The translations under genes and the position numbers were made by a program. 37,009 bases of DNA from positions 1 through 37,009 of the forward strand of contig CANQGG010000020.1 in assembly GCA_947601655.1 (NCBI GenBank), given 5' to 3'. The notes below the pieces were generated by a model. The model did no database searches. It saw nothing but the letters and a program-made list of their open reading frames with translations, and was not told the DNA's origin. This DNA is from an uncultured Akkermansia sp. GTDB lineage: Bacteria > Verrucomicrobiota > Verrucomicrobiia > Verrucomicrobiales > Akkermansiaceae. Positions 16,111-24,898 of the stretch are shown in pieces (positions within the stretch are counted from its first letter, which is position 1; every line of letters starts with the position of its first letter).

Positions 16111-17163
16111 ATGAAAATTGCATTGGATGCCATGGGCGGAGATAACGCTCCGGATATCAACATAGGAGGTGCAGTGAAGGTGCTCAAGGATCTTTCAGAC
16201 CTTGAGAAGCTTTTTTTGGTAGGGGATGAACACAGGTTGCGTTCCTCGTGCGATGCGGCAGGTATCGGAGCAGATCCGCGTTTGGAAATTGTCCACGCGC
16301 CGGATGTGGTGACCATGGAGGAGAGCGGACTCACAGCTGTGCGGAGAGGCAAGAATTCTTCCATCAGTGTGGCTGTGGAGCTCGTGAAAAACGGGGTGAG
16401 CGACGCGGTTGTTTCCGCGGGCAACACAGGAGCGGCTGTGGCTGCCAGCACCATCAAGCTTCGTCTGCTGGAAGGAGTAGAACGTGCGGGGATTGTGTCT
16501 CCTATGCCGAGTGTGCACGGCTATGTGCTGGTGAGCGACACGGGAGCGAACCCGGATGCCAAACCGAGTCATCTGGTAGGGTATGCAGTGATGTCAGCCA
16601 TGATGGCTCGCTACATTTATGGTCGCGCTATACCAAACGTGGCAGTCATGAGCAATGGAACTGAGGATTGCAAGGGAAGCGAATTTTCTAAGGAGGCGTA
16701 CCACCTGCTGCACGAGCTTGCAAATCGCGACTTGCTTCCTTTCCGTTTCACAGGGAACTGTGAAGGGCATGATTTATTCGAAACGGAGCTGGATGTGGCC
16801 TTGACGGATGGCTTTACAGGGAACATCCTTCTCAAAAGTGTGGAAGCAACGGCAAAGGCCTTTGCGCACTGGATGAAGGCAGGCATCAGGAAGAGCCCAA
16901 TGGCAATAGCCGGAGCGTTGCTGATGCGTCCCGTGTTCCGCAGCATAGCTCAGAGTATGAGTGCCGACAGCGTGGGAGGCTGCCCGCTTATGGGAGTGAA
17001 CGGCGTCTCCATCATTGCTCATGGTTCAGCAAATGCCACTGCTATCTTCAATGCCTGCCGTATGGCCGGAGGAATGCTGCACCACAGCGTAAACGACCGC
17101 ATCGTAGAATGCCTGGCCAAGATAAACCCGCAGCTCCACGATCTCAGCCAGAAAGAAGGCTGA
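16111..17163 (+). CDS. plsX: Phosphate acyltransferase PlsX
   Basis: A 350-aa PlsX, which converts acyl-ACP plus phosphate into acyl-phosphate for phosphatidic acid synthesis. It starts with the canonical MKIALDAMGGDNAPDINIGG. Further family blocks are NTGAAVAAS, GVERAGI, DTGANPDAKPSHLVGYAVM, FTGNCEGHDLF, LTDGFTGNILLKS and a C-terminal LMGVNGVSIIAHGSA. The length is the family norm. The reading frame is open upstream to 16000, but the promoter at 16051-16078 and the family N-terminus fix the start at 16111. In many bacteria plsX follows rpmF and precedes fabH; here neither is adjacent, and kpsF converges from the other side. Peripheral inner-membrane/cytosolic enzyme. Confidence 0.97.
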   Translation: MKIALDAMGGDNAPDINIGGAVKVLKDLSDLEKLFLVGDEHRLRSSCDAAGIGADPRLEIVHAPDVVTMEESGLTAVRRGKNSSISVAVELVKNGVSDAVVSAGNTGAAVAASTIKLRLLEGVERAGIVSPMPSVHGYVLVSDTGANPDAKPSHLVGYAVMSAMMARYIYGRAIPNVAVMSNGTEDCKGSEFSKEAYHLLHELANRDLLPFRFTGNCEGHDLFETELDVALTDGFTGNILLKSVEATAKAFAHWMKAGIRKSPMAIAGALLMRPVFRSIAQSMSADSVGGCPLMGVNGVSIIAHGSANATAIFNACRMAGGMLHHSVNDRIVECLAKINPQLHDLSQKEG

Positions 17164-17310
17164 GTCCCCACACACCCGTTGAACTCGCCGCGGTCCTGCG
17201 CCCCCGAGTTTTTGTGAGCATGTCGGTAAATCTCAAATCGGGTGTGCAGACCCGTGCGACGGCTTCGCCCCACCACCCCTTCAGTTGCGAAATCCGCCCA
17301 TCTCGCTGCC

Positions 17311-18294
17311 TCAAATGAGCTTAAGCCGCACGAGATCCTGGGTATCAATAAGCCCAACAGGATGCCGGGAGGCATCCAGCACCACAAGATCGTCAATCCT
17401 CCGGTCACGCAGCGTTTTAACTGCCGCCATGGCAAGCTGATCTGCCTGCACAAAAACGGGATTCTTCGTCATGTAATCCACAACAGGATGAGAACCGCAG
17501 GCGGGATTCGTCTGGTACGCGCGCGCAAAGTCACCATGCGTAAAAATGCCTGCTAGGGTTCCATCTGGGCACGTCAGAACGCATGCTCCGGAGCGCGCTT
17601 GAGTCATCGCTACGAGGCAGTCCATCACGGTGGCGTCTTGTGAACGCGTCGCCACTTCCTTGCGCATGATGTCTGAAATGCGCGTGAGTAAGGCCCGTCC
17701 CAATGATCCTCCCGGATGGCTGCGCGCAAAGTCTTCTTTCGTAAAATGCCGTGCCTCAAGAAGGGCCATTGCTAACGCATCACCCATCACCAGCATCGCA
17801 GTGGAAGATGACGTGGGAGCCAGATTCAGCGGGTCCGCCTCTCGCTCCACCGATGTATCCAGCACAATATCAGAAAGCTGACCAAGCGTAGAACCGGGTT
17901 TGCCGGTCATCCCGATAATTGGCATATCATACCTCTTCAAAAAGGGCAACAGCGTGAGCAGTTCGGTCGTCTCCCCGGAAAAAGACATCGCAATGCATGC
18001 ATCACCATCCTGCACAATACCGAGATCACCGTGCATAGCGTTCATTGAATCCAGCACCACGGAAGGCGCGCCGGTGGAGGTAAGCGTCGCCGCTATTTTG
18101 GAACCCACAAGCCCGCTTTTGCCAACACCCACCACAATGATTTTGTGACCGCTTTCCACTGCCCCGCGCATCGCTTCCACTGCGCGGCAAAATTCCATCC
18201 CTAGGTTGGCTCCTATCACGCGCAACGCCTCAATTTCATCCTCAAAAACCTTCTTGCCGCGTACCGTGTGGTCAATCGTCTCTTGAACACTCAT
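17311..18294 (-). CDS. kpsF: KpsF/GutQ-type arabinose-5-phosphate isomerase
   Basis: A 327-aa sugar isomerase with an N-terminal SIS domain (about 45-180) and two CBS domains (about 205-262 and 272-327). SIS motifs include VVGVGKSGLVGSKIAATLTSTGAP, the MHGDLG stretch (about 87-92) with the catalytic-region His, and SFSGETTELL. The linker motif RSHPGGSLGR is diagnostic of the KdsD/KpsF group. The enzyme interconverts ribulose-5-phosphate and arabinose-5-phosphate, the first step of Kdo synthesis for lipopolysaccharide, which supports a Gram-negative envelope. It has its own promoter, with the -10 box 9 nt from the ATG. It converges with plsX; the 147-nt gap between them holds nothing recognisable. 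Confidence 0.95.
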   Translation of the reverse strand: MSVQETIDHTVRGKKVFEDEIEALRVIGANLGMEFCRAVEAMRGAVESGHKIIVVGVGKSGLVGSKIAATLTSTGAPSVVLDSMNAMHGDLGIVQDGDACIAMSFSGETTELLTLLPFLKRYDMPIIGMTGKPGSTLGQLSDIVLDTSVEREADPLNLAPTSSSTAMLVMGDALAMALLEARHFTKEDFARSHPGGSLGRALLTRISDIMRKEVATRSQDATVMDCLVAMTQARSGACVLTCPDGTLAGIFTHGDFARAYQTNPACGSHPVVDYMTKNPVFVQADQLAMAAVKTLRDRRIDDLVVLDASRHPVGLIDTQDLVRLKLI

Positions 18295-18303
18295 AACGTT
18301 TGC

Positions 18304-18332
18304 AGTCTAACACACAGAAGGGATGCGGTCAA
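18304..18332 (-). promoter_or_regulatory. Promoter of kpsF
   Basis: On the minus strand, TTGACC (18332-18327) and TAGACT (18309-18304) have 17-bp spacing. The -10 box ends 9 nt before the ATG at 18294, so the mRNA is probably leaderless or has a leader of 1-3 nt. Confidence 0.55.
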
Positions 18333-18433
18333 GGGAATCCCGTCCGCGCTCTCAGGAAATACGACAAACCTGGAGAATTATTGAACTTGTGTTTCTTCCT
18401 CCTCTCGGACAAAGAATAAAAAATTCTTTACTC

Positions 18434-18462
18434 TTGACAAGGCAATCGGTGTGTGATACCCT
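18434..18462 (+). promoter_or_regulatory. Promoter of rpsP
   Basis: A perfect TTGACA (18434-18439) and TACCCT (18457-18462) have 17-bp spacing. The leader to the ATG at 18520 is about 50 nt and begins with a small hairpin, CCCCG/CGGGG (18466-18480). Confidence 0.65.
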
Positions 18463-18519
18463 GCGCCCCGCAGTCCGGGGGGAACCTCGCTGTCGTGGAA
18501 GCAACAACTCTCGTTTATT

Positions 18520-18762
18520 ATGGTATCAATTCGACTCAACCGCCAGGGTTCCAAGAATCGTCCGTACTACAAGATCGTCGTGGTAGACAGCCGCAAACGA
18601 CGCGATGGGGCGTTCATTGAGCAGGTGGGCACCTATGATCCGATGGTGGAAGGGGTGAACTACAAAATCGAGCTTGAGAAGGTGGATAAGTGGCTCAAGA
18701 CAGGGGCAAAAGCATCTGAAACCGTGGCCTCCATCATTAAAAAAGCTCGCGCTACCGCCTGA
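18520..18762 (+). CDS. rpsP: 30S ribosomal protein S16
   Basis: An 80-aa S16 of normal length. The N-terminus [41 protein letters not shown] is the family signature, followed by the typical [21 protein letters not shown]-terminus. It is a small-subunit protein needed for assembly of the 16S 5' domain. In most bacteria rpsP is followed by rimM, trmD and rplS; here a strong terminator follows and the next gene is a tRNA-dihydrouridine synthase. A dedicated promoter lies upstream. Confidence 0.97.
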   Translation: MVSIRLNRQGSKNRPYYKIVVVDSRKRRDGAFIEQVGTYDPMVEGVNYKIELEKVDKWLKTGAKASETVASIIKKARATA

Positions 18763-18808
18763 ACCGTACGGCACGGCGGTCCCGCAGTTCATGCGGGCGT
18801 ACGTCCAT

Positions 18809-18850
18809 GCGTCTTTCACAGTGAGCACGCTGTGAGAGGCGCTTTCTTTT
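18809..18850 (+). terminator. Rho-independent terminator after rpsP
   Basis: A 13-bp stem pairs 18809-18821 with 18830-18842 (two G-U pairs) around an 8-nt loop, followed by TTTCTTTT (18843-18850). This is a good intrinsic terminator. A smaller hairpin, CCCGCA/TGCGGG, lies just before it (18781-18797). Confidence 0.75.
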
Positions 18851-18875
18851 GGTGAGAACAAATGCGAAGAGAGCA

Positions 18876-19853
18876 ATGAAAGCGGATCAGATGCCGTGGT
18901 TGGAGAGGTTCAGCTTGTACCTCGCCCCGATGGCGGGGGTGACGGATCCGATCTTCCGCGCTCTCTGCAAAGAAGAGGGGGCTGATGTGCTGGAAACTGA
19001 ATTTGTTTCCGCCGCAGGAGTCCTGCAAGCGTGGGAAAGGACGCAGAGATACGTGCAGCTCAGCGATGAGCAGAGACCGGTGGGTGTGCAGATCTTCGGG
19101 GCGGAACCGGAGCAGATGGCGGCAGCGGCTCGAATTATCGTAGATTCGGTGCACCCGGATTTTATCGATATCAACGCCGGTTGCCCGGTGCCAAAAGTGG
19201 TAGGGCGCAATGGCGGCGCCTCGCTGACGAAGGATCTGCCGCTGCTGGAGCGTATCGCACGCGCCGTGGTTCAGGAGCTGGAGAAGGACTGCCCGGTGAC
19301 GGCAAAGATCCGCAGTGGATGGGATTCCGGCAGCATCTGCGCCGTCGAAGCCTGCATGCGCCTGGAAAACGCCGGAGTTCGTTCCATTACCGTGCATGGC
19401 CGCACGCGTTCTCAGCAGTACAGCGGCATGGCGGACTGGGATATTGTCCATGAATGTGCTCACAGCGTGCATATCCCCATCATCGGCAATGGCGACCTGC
19501 GTAAGCCAGAGGATATTTTGCGCGAACGGGATAAGGGTATTGTGGCAGGAGTGATGATAGGGCGCGCAGCCATGTCTTCTCCGTGGATTTTCCGCCATGC
19601 GCGCCGCCTTCTGGATACCGGAGAGCGGCTGCCGGAACCAACCTCTCCGGAAAAGCTGAACCTGGTGCTGCGCTACGCGAAATTGACATTGGACTCCGGG
19701 CACTACGGGGATGAGGTCACGACGATGCGAGCCCTCAGGGCGCGCATCCTCTCGCTCACAAAAGGCATCCCGGGAACGAGAGAAAAACGCTCTGCCCTGG
19801 CTCGTGTCAGCTCATGGGATGAGCTGCAGGATATCCTGGCCTCTCTCTCCTAA
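18876..19853 (+). CDS. dusB: tRNA-dihydrouridine synthase, DusB-like
   Basis: A protein of about 325 aa with an FMN-binding TIM barrel. It begins [23 protein letters not shown] and carries the catalytic cysteine in NAGCPVPK (Cys about 103), then [46 protein letters not shown] and [15 protein letters not shown]. Dus enzymes reduce uridine to dihydrouridine in tRNA D-loops using NADPH. The motif set resembles the DusB group more than DusA or DusC. The frame runs back to a TTG inside the terminator's T-run, so the ATG at 18876 is the sensible start. Its 3' end overlaps the copA stop on the opposite strand by 4 nt. Confidence 0.92.
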   Translation: MKADQMPWLERFSLYLAPMAGVTDPIFRALCKEEGADVLETEFVSAAGVLQAWERTQRYVQLSDEQRPVGVQIFGAEPEQMAAAARIIVDSVHPDFIDINAGCPVPKVVGRNGGASLTKDLPLLERIARAVVQELEKDCPVTAKIRSGWDSGSICAVEACMRLENAGVRSITVHGRTRSQQYSGMADWDIVHECAHSVHIPIIGNGDLRKPEDILRERDKGIVAGVMIGRAAMSSPWIFRHARRLLDTGERLPEPTSPEKLNLVLRYAKLTLDSGHYGDEVTTMRALRARILSLTKGIPGTREKRSALARVSSWDELQDILASLS

Positions 19854-22021
19854 TTTTTCTCTGCCTGTCCCTGCGGATTTGCCGCAGGATCACGGAATCT
19901 CCGCAGGAGAAGCGCATTGCCTACCACGCATAGGCTGCTCAACCCCATGGCGGCAGCCGCAACGGCGGGAGGCAACAACAGCCCGCACACAGGAAAAAAC
20001 ACACCGGCAGCCAGGGGAATGGCAACAATGTTGTAGATAAACGCAAGGAAAAGATTCTGGCGAATCTTGCGCAGGATGGCACGGCTGAGCAACACGGCGC
20101 GCGCAATATCCATGGGATCGCTGTGCATGAGGATGATCCCCGCGCTCTCAGCCGCCACATCTGCGCCGGTTCCGATCGCGATGCCCACTAAAGCGCGGGA
20201 GAGAGCCGGCGCATCATTGACCCCGTCGCCCACCATCGCCACCCGCTCCCCATTCTCTCCCAGCTTTCGCACGAATTCCTCCTTTTCCTGCGGAGAGAGC
20301 GCGGCGTGCACCTCCGACACCCCGGTGTCAGAAGCCACGTCTTGCGCAGTGTGAGCATTGTCCCCGGTGAGCATAAGCACGCGCATGCCCGCATCATGCA
20401 AGGTCCGCACGGCCGCAGCCGCTGTGGGACGCGGTGCATCGGTCGCGGCAAGACAACCGATCCACTTTCCACCCCTGGCGATGTGCAGCAGCGTCTTGCC
20501 AACAAACTGCGGAGCCTCTGCCTCCGTGGGAAGAGCCACATGCATCTCCTCCATAAGTCGAACATTGCCCGCTGCACAAGGGACGCCGCTGATTTCTCCC
20601 TGCACGCCGCGTCCCGGGATGGCACGCAGTCGCTCCGCCGTGGCATCAGGGGTCGGCGCCGCGCTCAGCACGGCGTGGGCAAGGGGATGATTCGCCCCCT
20701 GTTCAAGATTGGCAGCTAATTGCAGAAGCTCGTCGCGACTCACACCCTCCCGCGTCAGCACGTCCGTGATCCGTGGTTTGCCAAGTGTAAGTGTTCCGGT
20801 CTTGTCCAACGCAACGCAAGTCGCGCGTCCCGCCGCCTCCATAGCCTCCCCGTTGCGGAATAAGATTCCTTTGCCTGCTCCAATTCCCGCACCCACCATG
20901 ATGGCCACCGGAGTCGCAAGCCCCAGGGCGCAGGGACAGGAAATCACCAGTACCGCCACCGCTCGCGCCAACGCAAGCTCCCAACCAAAACCGAGAATCC
21001 CCCACACGGCCGCCGTGATGCACGCAATGCCTGCCACCACCGGCACAAATATCCCCGCCACCTTGTCCGCCAGCCGCGCGACAGGCGCCTTGTGTGAAGC
21101 GGCATCGCGCACGAGCCGAATCACCGCAGAGAAAGCGGAGTCCTCCCCAACCTTCCGCGTGCGCACGCGCAGCACGCCATCGGCATTCAGAGTACCGGCA
21201 GACACGCGCGACCCTGTCGTTTTTTCCACCGGCATGCTTTCGCCCGTAAGGGTGGATTCATCGATGGATGAATTTCCCTCCTCCACCTCACCGTCCACGG
21301 GAACCCGCTCCCCGGGTCGCACAAGGACAAGGTCCCCTACGCGCAGGGAATCCGTCGGCACGCGCTCCTCATCTCCGGCAGGGGTGAGCCGCGTAGACTC
21401 AAACGGCAGGAGTCGCGAAAGTTTTTCCACGGCGCGACCGGTCCTGTGCGTGGCACGCGCTTCCAACCATTTGCCGACGGAGATGAATGTGAGTATCATC
21501 CCGGCAGTCTCGGGATACATAGCATCTGCACCCTCTGATCCGAGGAAGAGATGCAACACCGAGTCAATCAACGCCACGCCGGCGCCCATCGAAACGAGCG
21601 CATCCATTCCCGGTTCTCCCTGCAGAAGACTGCTCACCCCACGTGTAAAGAAACGATAATTCACCCCTGCGATGCCCACAGCCAGAACCAGCTGCACCCA
21701 TAAAAAGCCGTACCCGCCGTGGTGCAGCGCCACCAGGGGAATGAGCAAAAGAAGAGAAACAAGTACTCGCCACCCCGCCGCCGCACTCTCCTTTGCAGGC
21801 GGTGGTGCAGCCGCTGCCAGATGCTCCGCGCCGAAACCGATACGCCGCACTGCAGCCACAATCTGCTGCGCATCCGTATTGCTCGCGCATATAACCCGCA
21901 AACTCCCGGCCACAAGATTCACTTGCGCTTCCTGTACCCCTTCCACACCACGCGCGGCTTTCTCCACACGCGCGGCGCAGCCGGTGCAGCTCATCCCTGT
22001 GATTTTAAAATTCTGTTCCAT
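19850..22021 (-). CDS. copA: Copper-translocating P1B-type ATPase
   Basis: A 723-aa P1B-1 ATPase. One N-terminal HMA domain has [10 protein letters not shown] (Cys12, Cys15). Membrane helices follow, then the actuator TGES (about 259-262), the membrane metal site CPC (about 362-364) and the phosphorylation motif DKTGT (about 406-410). The [10 protein letters not shown] hinge and two C-terminal helices complete it. CPC with a single CxxC HMA indicates Cu(I) export to the periplasm. The gene follows csoR with only one base between the csoR stop and its ATG (22021), so the two are cotranscribed and coupled. An in-frame TTG at 22042 lies inside csoR and is less likely as a start. Regulated by CsoR from the upstream operator. 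Confidence 0.95.
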   Translation of the reverse strand: MEQNFKITGMSCTGCAARVEKAARGVEGVQEAQVNLVAGSLRVICASNTDAQQIVAAVRRIGFGAEHLAAAAPPPAKESAAAGWRVLVSLLLLIPLVALHHGGYGFLWVQLVLAVGIAGVNYRFFTRGVSSLLQGEPGMDALVSMGAGVALIDSVLHLFLGSEGADAMYPETAGMILTFISVGKWLEARATHRTGRAVEKLSRLLPFESTRLTPAGDEERVPTDSLRVGDLVLVRPGERVPVDGEVEEGNSSIDESTLTGESMPVEKTTGSRVSAGTLNADGVLRVRTRKVGEDSAFSAVIRLVRDAASHKAPVARLADKVAGIFVPVVAGIACITAAVWGILGFGWELALARAVAVLVISCPCALGLATPVAIMVGAGIGAGKGILFRNGEAMEAAGRATCVALDKTGTLTLGKPRITDVLTREGVSRDELLQLAANLEQGANHPLAHAVLSAAPTPDATAERLRAIPGRGVQGEISGVPCAAGNVRLMEEMHVALPTEAEAPQFVGKTLLHIARGGKWIGCLAATDAPRPTAAAAVRTLHDAGMRVLMLTGDNAHTAQDVASDTGVSEVHAALSPQEKEEFVRKLGENGERVAMVGDGVNDAPALSRALVGIAIGTGADVAAESAGIILMHSDPMDIARAVLLSRAILRKIRQNLFLAFIYNIVAIPLAAGVFFPVCGLLLPPAVAAAAMGLSSLCVVGNALLLRRFRDPAANPQGQAEKN

Positions 22022-22022
22022 A

Positions 22023-22298
22023 TCAACTTTGATCGGCTTCAAAATATTTCTGGAGTTCGGTAACTTTCTGTTCCGCTACCGCAGGATCCCCGATGGCCTG
22101 CGCCACACAATGTTTCAGGTGGCGCTCCAAGATGTTTCCCTCCACCCGCTTCAGCGCCGCTCGCACTGCCCGCAGCTGAATCAATATATCCATGCAATAC
22201 CTCCCTTCCTCAATCATTCTCTGTATCCCAACTACTTGACCCGCTATCCGTTTCATGCGGGGCAGCTGATCCGTATGTCTCATATGGTGCGTTTCCAT
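22023..22298 (-). CDS. csoR: CsoR-family copper-sensing repressor
   Basis: A 91-aa all-helical CsoR/FrmR-family regulator. The copper triad C-H-C is present: Cys35 (in GRYCMDIL), His60 and Cys64 (in ERHLKHCV), equivalent to the Cys36/His61/Cys65 of characterised CsoR proteins. Copper binding releases DNA and induces the operon. The frame is open to 22352, but that extension would contain the promoter and operator, so the ATG at 22298 is chosen; an ATG at 22283 is possible. The -10 box ends 7 nt upstream, so the transcript is probably leaderless. It is the first gene of csoR-copA. Confidence 0.93.
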   Translation of the reverse strand: METHHMRHTDQLPRMKRIAGQVVGIQRMIEEGRYCMDILIQLRAVRAALKRVEGNILERHLKHCVAQAIGDPAVAEQKVTELQKYFEADQS

Positions 22299-22303
22299 GG
22301 CAT

Positions 22304-22334
22304 ATACCTTATACCCTGTATGAGGTATTGTCAA
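22304..22334 (-). promoter_or_regulatory. csoR-copA promoter with CsoR operator
   Basis: On the minus strand, TTGACA (22334-22329) and TAAGGT (22311-22306) have 17-bp spacing. A 25-bp near-perfect palindrome, ATACCT-T-ATAC-CCT-GTAT-G-AGGTAT, fills 22304-22328, covering the spacer and the -10. The G/C-tract-in-ATAC/GTAT form matches known CsoR operators. Binding there would block RNA polymerase directly. Confidence 0.8.
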
Positions 22335-22455
22335 TGCCGAAATTGATCTCATGGAACGCTTTTCCCCTCCTTCCTACGGATGAATTGATACCCGCGAGTC
22401 AACTTTCCCCGCCGTTATCTTGCGACTTATAGTCCCTCTGCTTTAACTATTGATT

Positions 22456-22905
22456 TTACGTGCGCCGCTTGTAATTCCATGAACACATGAGGAACACGAC
22501 CATAGAAATGAGCCAGGTAATATTGGACAACAAGATTACTATGCTTATCCAGCCTCCGTTCATGTGATGTGAGTTGAAAGCTTCCATAAGCTTTCCCCCT
22601 TCGTGAATTACCACTGAATACCCATCTGGTCGGTTGAAATAAAACGTGCCGCCCATAATGCCGAAGCCGGCCAGCAACGCGCTAGCCAGCATGATGATAT
22701 CCGACTTCTCAACCTTCTTTTCCTGTTCTTTCTTGAAATAACTCCTGTACACCTCAGATGACACAGCAATCACGGCAAGAACGAACGTGATAAGGTTGAT
22801 CCACAACGCTGAGATGTAGCCACCACCATACTTGTAATTGAATAACAATGAACTTGCACTGCATACAAGGAGCACCCAACATGATGTTATTCTTAGATTG
22901 CTCAT
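22456..22905 (-). CDS. Small four-helix membrane protein, paralogue 2
   Basis: A 149-aa integral membrane protein that I do not recognise. It has about four hydrophobic segments: RITSCWVLLVCSASSLLF, LWINLITFVLAVIAVSS, IIMLASALLAGFGIMGGTFYF and ISIVILLSNITWLISMVVFLMC. A lysine-rich stretch (FKKEQEKKVEKSD) separates helices 2 and 3. It is clearly paralogous to the next upstream gene: both begin MxNxRITSCWVL and share SALLAGFGIMGGT and HMNxxWI blocks. No Shine-Dalgarno sequence is seen. It is the last gene of the local minus-strand run before csoR. Function unknown. Confidence 0.75.
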   Translation of the reverse strand: MSNLRITSCWVLLVCSASSLLFNYKYGGGYISALWINLITFVLAVIAVSSEVYRSYFKKEQEKKVEKSDIIMLASALLAGFGIMGGTFYFNRPDGYSVVIHEGGKLMEAFNSHHMNGGWISIVILLSNITWLISMVVFLMCSWNYKRRT

Positions 22906-22982
22906 AAAAATATCGACATTTGATCAACACAAACACATAAGGCCATCAGATCTTGAGGAAGTCCAACTCGCCGACCATCGCA

Positions 22983-23444
22983 TTAGTTTTGAGCGCTCCG
23001 TCCAATCCGTCTTAGTTTCGCAGCACGATAGGCGCAAGTGAGAAAGATGATCATGGATATAAACCATAGACCGTACATTATCGCAATCGTCAAACCTATC
23101 CACTTGTCATTCATGTGGAGTCCTCCGGTGTTAAGCACACGACCGGCTTTGTTGATGAACACTGTATATCCCTCTGGCTGGTTCAAATAAACTGTCCCGC
23201 CCATAATGCCAAATCCGGCCAGCAGTGCGCTGCCCAGCATGGTAATGTCCAACTTTACCAATTCCTTTCCCTGGTCAATTTCTGAACGACTTTTGTACGC
23301 CTCAGACAGAAGAACGGCTACAACAAGAATGTATGTGATGAAATTGATCAGCGACGCCGCAAAATAAAAGTCAGAATTAAAAATCGATGAAACAAGGGTA
23401 CACACGACCAGTACCCAACACGATGTTATTCTTATATTTTTCAT
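22983..23444 (-). CDS. Small four-helix membrane protein, paralogue 1
   Basis: A 153-aa integral membrane protein, tandem paralogue of the 149-aa protein that follows it. Helices lie in RITSCWVLVVCTLVSSIF, INFITYILVVAVLLSEAY, MLGSALLAGFGIMGGTVYL and IGLTIAIMYGLWFISMIIFLTC. The loop after helix 3 (LNQPEGYTVFINKAGRVLN) matches FNRPDGYSVVIHEGGKLME in its partner. The C-terminus is basic (AAKLRRIGRSAQN). A GGAA lies 6 nt before the ATG. No family is recognised. The two genes are 77 nt apart and likely arose by duplication. Confidence 0.75.
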   Translation of the reverse strand: MKNIRITSCWVLVVCTLVSSIFNSDFYFAASLINFITYILVVAVLLSEAYKSRSEIDQGKELVKLDITMLGSALLAGFGIMGGTVYLNQPEGYTVFINKAGRVLNTGGLHMNDKWIGLTIAIMYGLWFISMIIFLTCAYRAAKLRRIGRSAQN

Positions 23445-23494
23445 AATTTTTCCGGTTTAGGTAGAGTTTCGGAATTTCTCAGCACAACAGAATG

Positions 23495-24058
23495 TCAATC
23501 ACTCCCTGCGAAGAACGAACGAGCGTGAAGAAGGATAATATCCACGACGTCCTGCACCTGCATGGCAGAGGAATTGATACGCAGGTGGCATGCCTGCTCG
23601 TAGAAAGGACGCCGCTGCTTCAAGAGGCAGGTAAGCGTTGCCTCACGCGTGGCTTCATCGCTGAGCAAGGGACGGTTCGACGAGCGCGCCGTGCGCAAGA
23701 GGAGATTAGGAACATCCACGTCCAGCCAGACGGTGAAACCGATGCGGCGGAGAATCTCGCGGTTTTCGCGGGAAAGGACAATACCACCGCCTGTGGAGAT
23801 GATGGTGGGGTGGAGCTCGGGCGACTGTTCAATGTAGCGCAGCAAGGCCGTTTCCAGCGCGCGGAAGTGAGCCTCTCCGCGCGTGGCGAAAATATCGCGG
23901 ATAGAAGAACCGATTTGCTGCTCAATGACGGCATCAGTATCCAGAAAAGGGAATCCGCAGGCGCGGCTTAACTCGCGACCAACCGTGGACTTCCCGCAGC
24001 CCATCAACCCGATCAGAGCGATGGGAGCGCCATGCGTTTGCAAAACTCCCGAGCTCAT
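23495..24058 (-). CDS. aroK: Shikimate kinase
   Basis: A 187-aa shikimate kinase, which phosphorylates shikimate at the 3-position on the way to chorismate. Walker A is GLMGCGKST (about 17-25). The shikimate-binding DTD follows in FPFLDTDAVIE (Asp40, Asp42), then RDIFATRGEAHFRALE and the STGGGIVL block. The lid region has RPLL and RRPFYEQAC. The first residues overlap the dapF stop (24055-24058), so the two are translationally coupled. Cytosolic. Confidence 0.95.
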   Translation of the reverse strand: MSSGVLQTHGAPIALIGLMGCGKSTVGRELSRACGFPFLDTDAVIEQQIGSSIRDIFATRGEAHFRALETALLRYIEQSPELHPTIISTGGGIVLSRENREILRRIGFTVWLDVDVPNLLLRTARSSNRPLLSDEATREATLTCLLKQRRPFYEQACHLRINSSAMQVQDVVDIILLHARSFFAGSD

Positions 24059-24882
24059 GAGGGAATATCTATTTCCCCGCGGAACACCACCACGGCAGGA
24101 CCGGTGAGGGTGACATCCCGGAAGCCGCCATCCGCCGTGCGCTCAAAGGCAACGCGCAGTGTGCAGCCGCCCGCGACATCCAGCGCGATGGGCGATGGAG
24201 CGCCTGTCAGCTCAGCATGCAGCAGAGCCGTTGCTGTCATACCGGTGCCGCAGGCGAGGGTTTCGTCCTCTACTCCGCGTTCGTACGTGCGCAATTTGAG
24301 ATGCTGCGGGGAAAGAATGGTGGCGAAATTGGCATTCGTTCCGGCCGGGGCGAAGGCGGGGTGATAGCGCAAATAGGCTCCGAGCTTCACGATATCCAGC
24401 TGCTCCACCGAGGGAAGATAGACGACAGCGTGCGGCACGCCGGTATTGATAAAATGCACGGGAGCAGGAATCGTATCATCCGCCGGCAGCGCATGCAGTT
24501 TCATGTCCTTAGGTGTGGTGAGCTGCACGGTAATCTGTCCGTCCTCCGCCACGGCGCCACGCACGATCCCCGCGAGGGTCTCAAATCGCAGAGTCGTGTA
24601 CCTCCCTTCAGTGAGCATATTCACATAGGCTGTGAAACACCGTGCGCCGTTGCCGCACATCTCAGCCTCGCCGCCGTCGGAATTGTAGTAGCGCATCCGC
24701 ACATCTCCCCCGGCGGATGCCGGCTCCACAGCGATAAGGCCATCCGCCCCGATGCCGAAGCGGCGGTTGCAAAGCGCGGCAATAGTCTCGCGCGTGAGCA
24801 ATGGCGTAAGCGAGAGATCGCGGTTATCGACCATCACAAAGTCGTTGCCCGCGCCGGTCATCTTGTAGAATTGCAGTGTCAT
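24055..24882 (-). CDS. dapF: Diaminopimelate epimerase
   Basis: A 275-aa DapF, which converts LL- to meso-diaminopimelate for lysine and peptidoglycan synthesis. The two catalytic cysteines are seen in AEMCGNGARC (Cys76) and LACGTGMTATA (Cys211). The start MTLQFYKMTGAGNDFVMVDN is canonical. The gene begins 16 nt after the outer-membrane protein stop and overlaps aroK, so the three form an operon. Cytosolic. Confidence 0.96.
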   Translation of the reverse strand: MTLQFYKMTGAGNDFVMVDNRDLSLTPLLTRETIAALCNRRFGIGADGLIAVEPASAGGDVRMRYYNSDGGEAEMCGNGARCFTAYVNMLTEGRYTTLRFETLAGIVRGAVAEDGQITVQLTTPKDMKLHALPADDTIPAPVHFINTGVPHAVVYLPSVEQLDIVKLGAYLRYHPAFAPAGTNANFATILSPQHLKLRTYERGVEDETLACGTGMTATALLHAELTGAPSPIALDVAGGCTLRVAFERTADGGFRDVTLTGPAVVVFRGEIDIPS

Positions 24883-24898
24883 AGCTTGTCTTCAAAAA

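Noticed and set aside
20709..21659. 316-codon plus-strand frame opposite copA
   Set aside because: It is Ser/Pro/Thr/Arg-rich, typical of antisense to a GC-rich gene; copA on the other strand has all its motifs.
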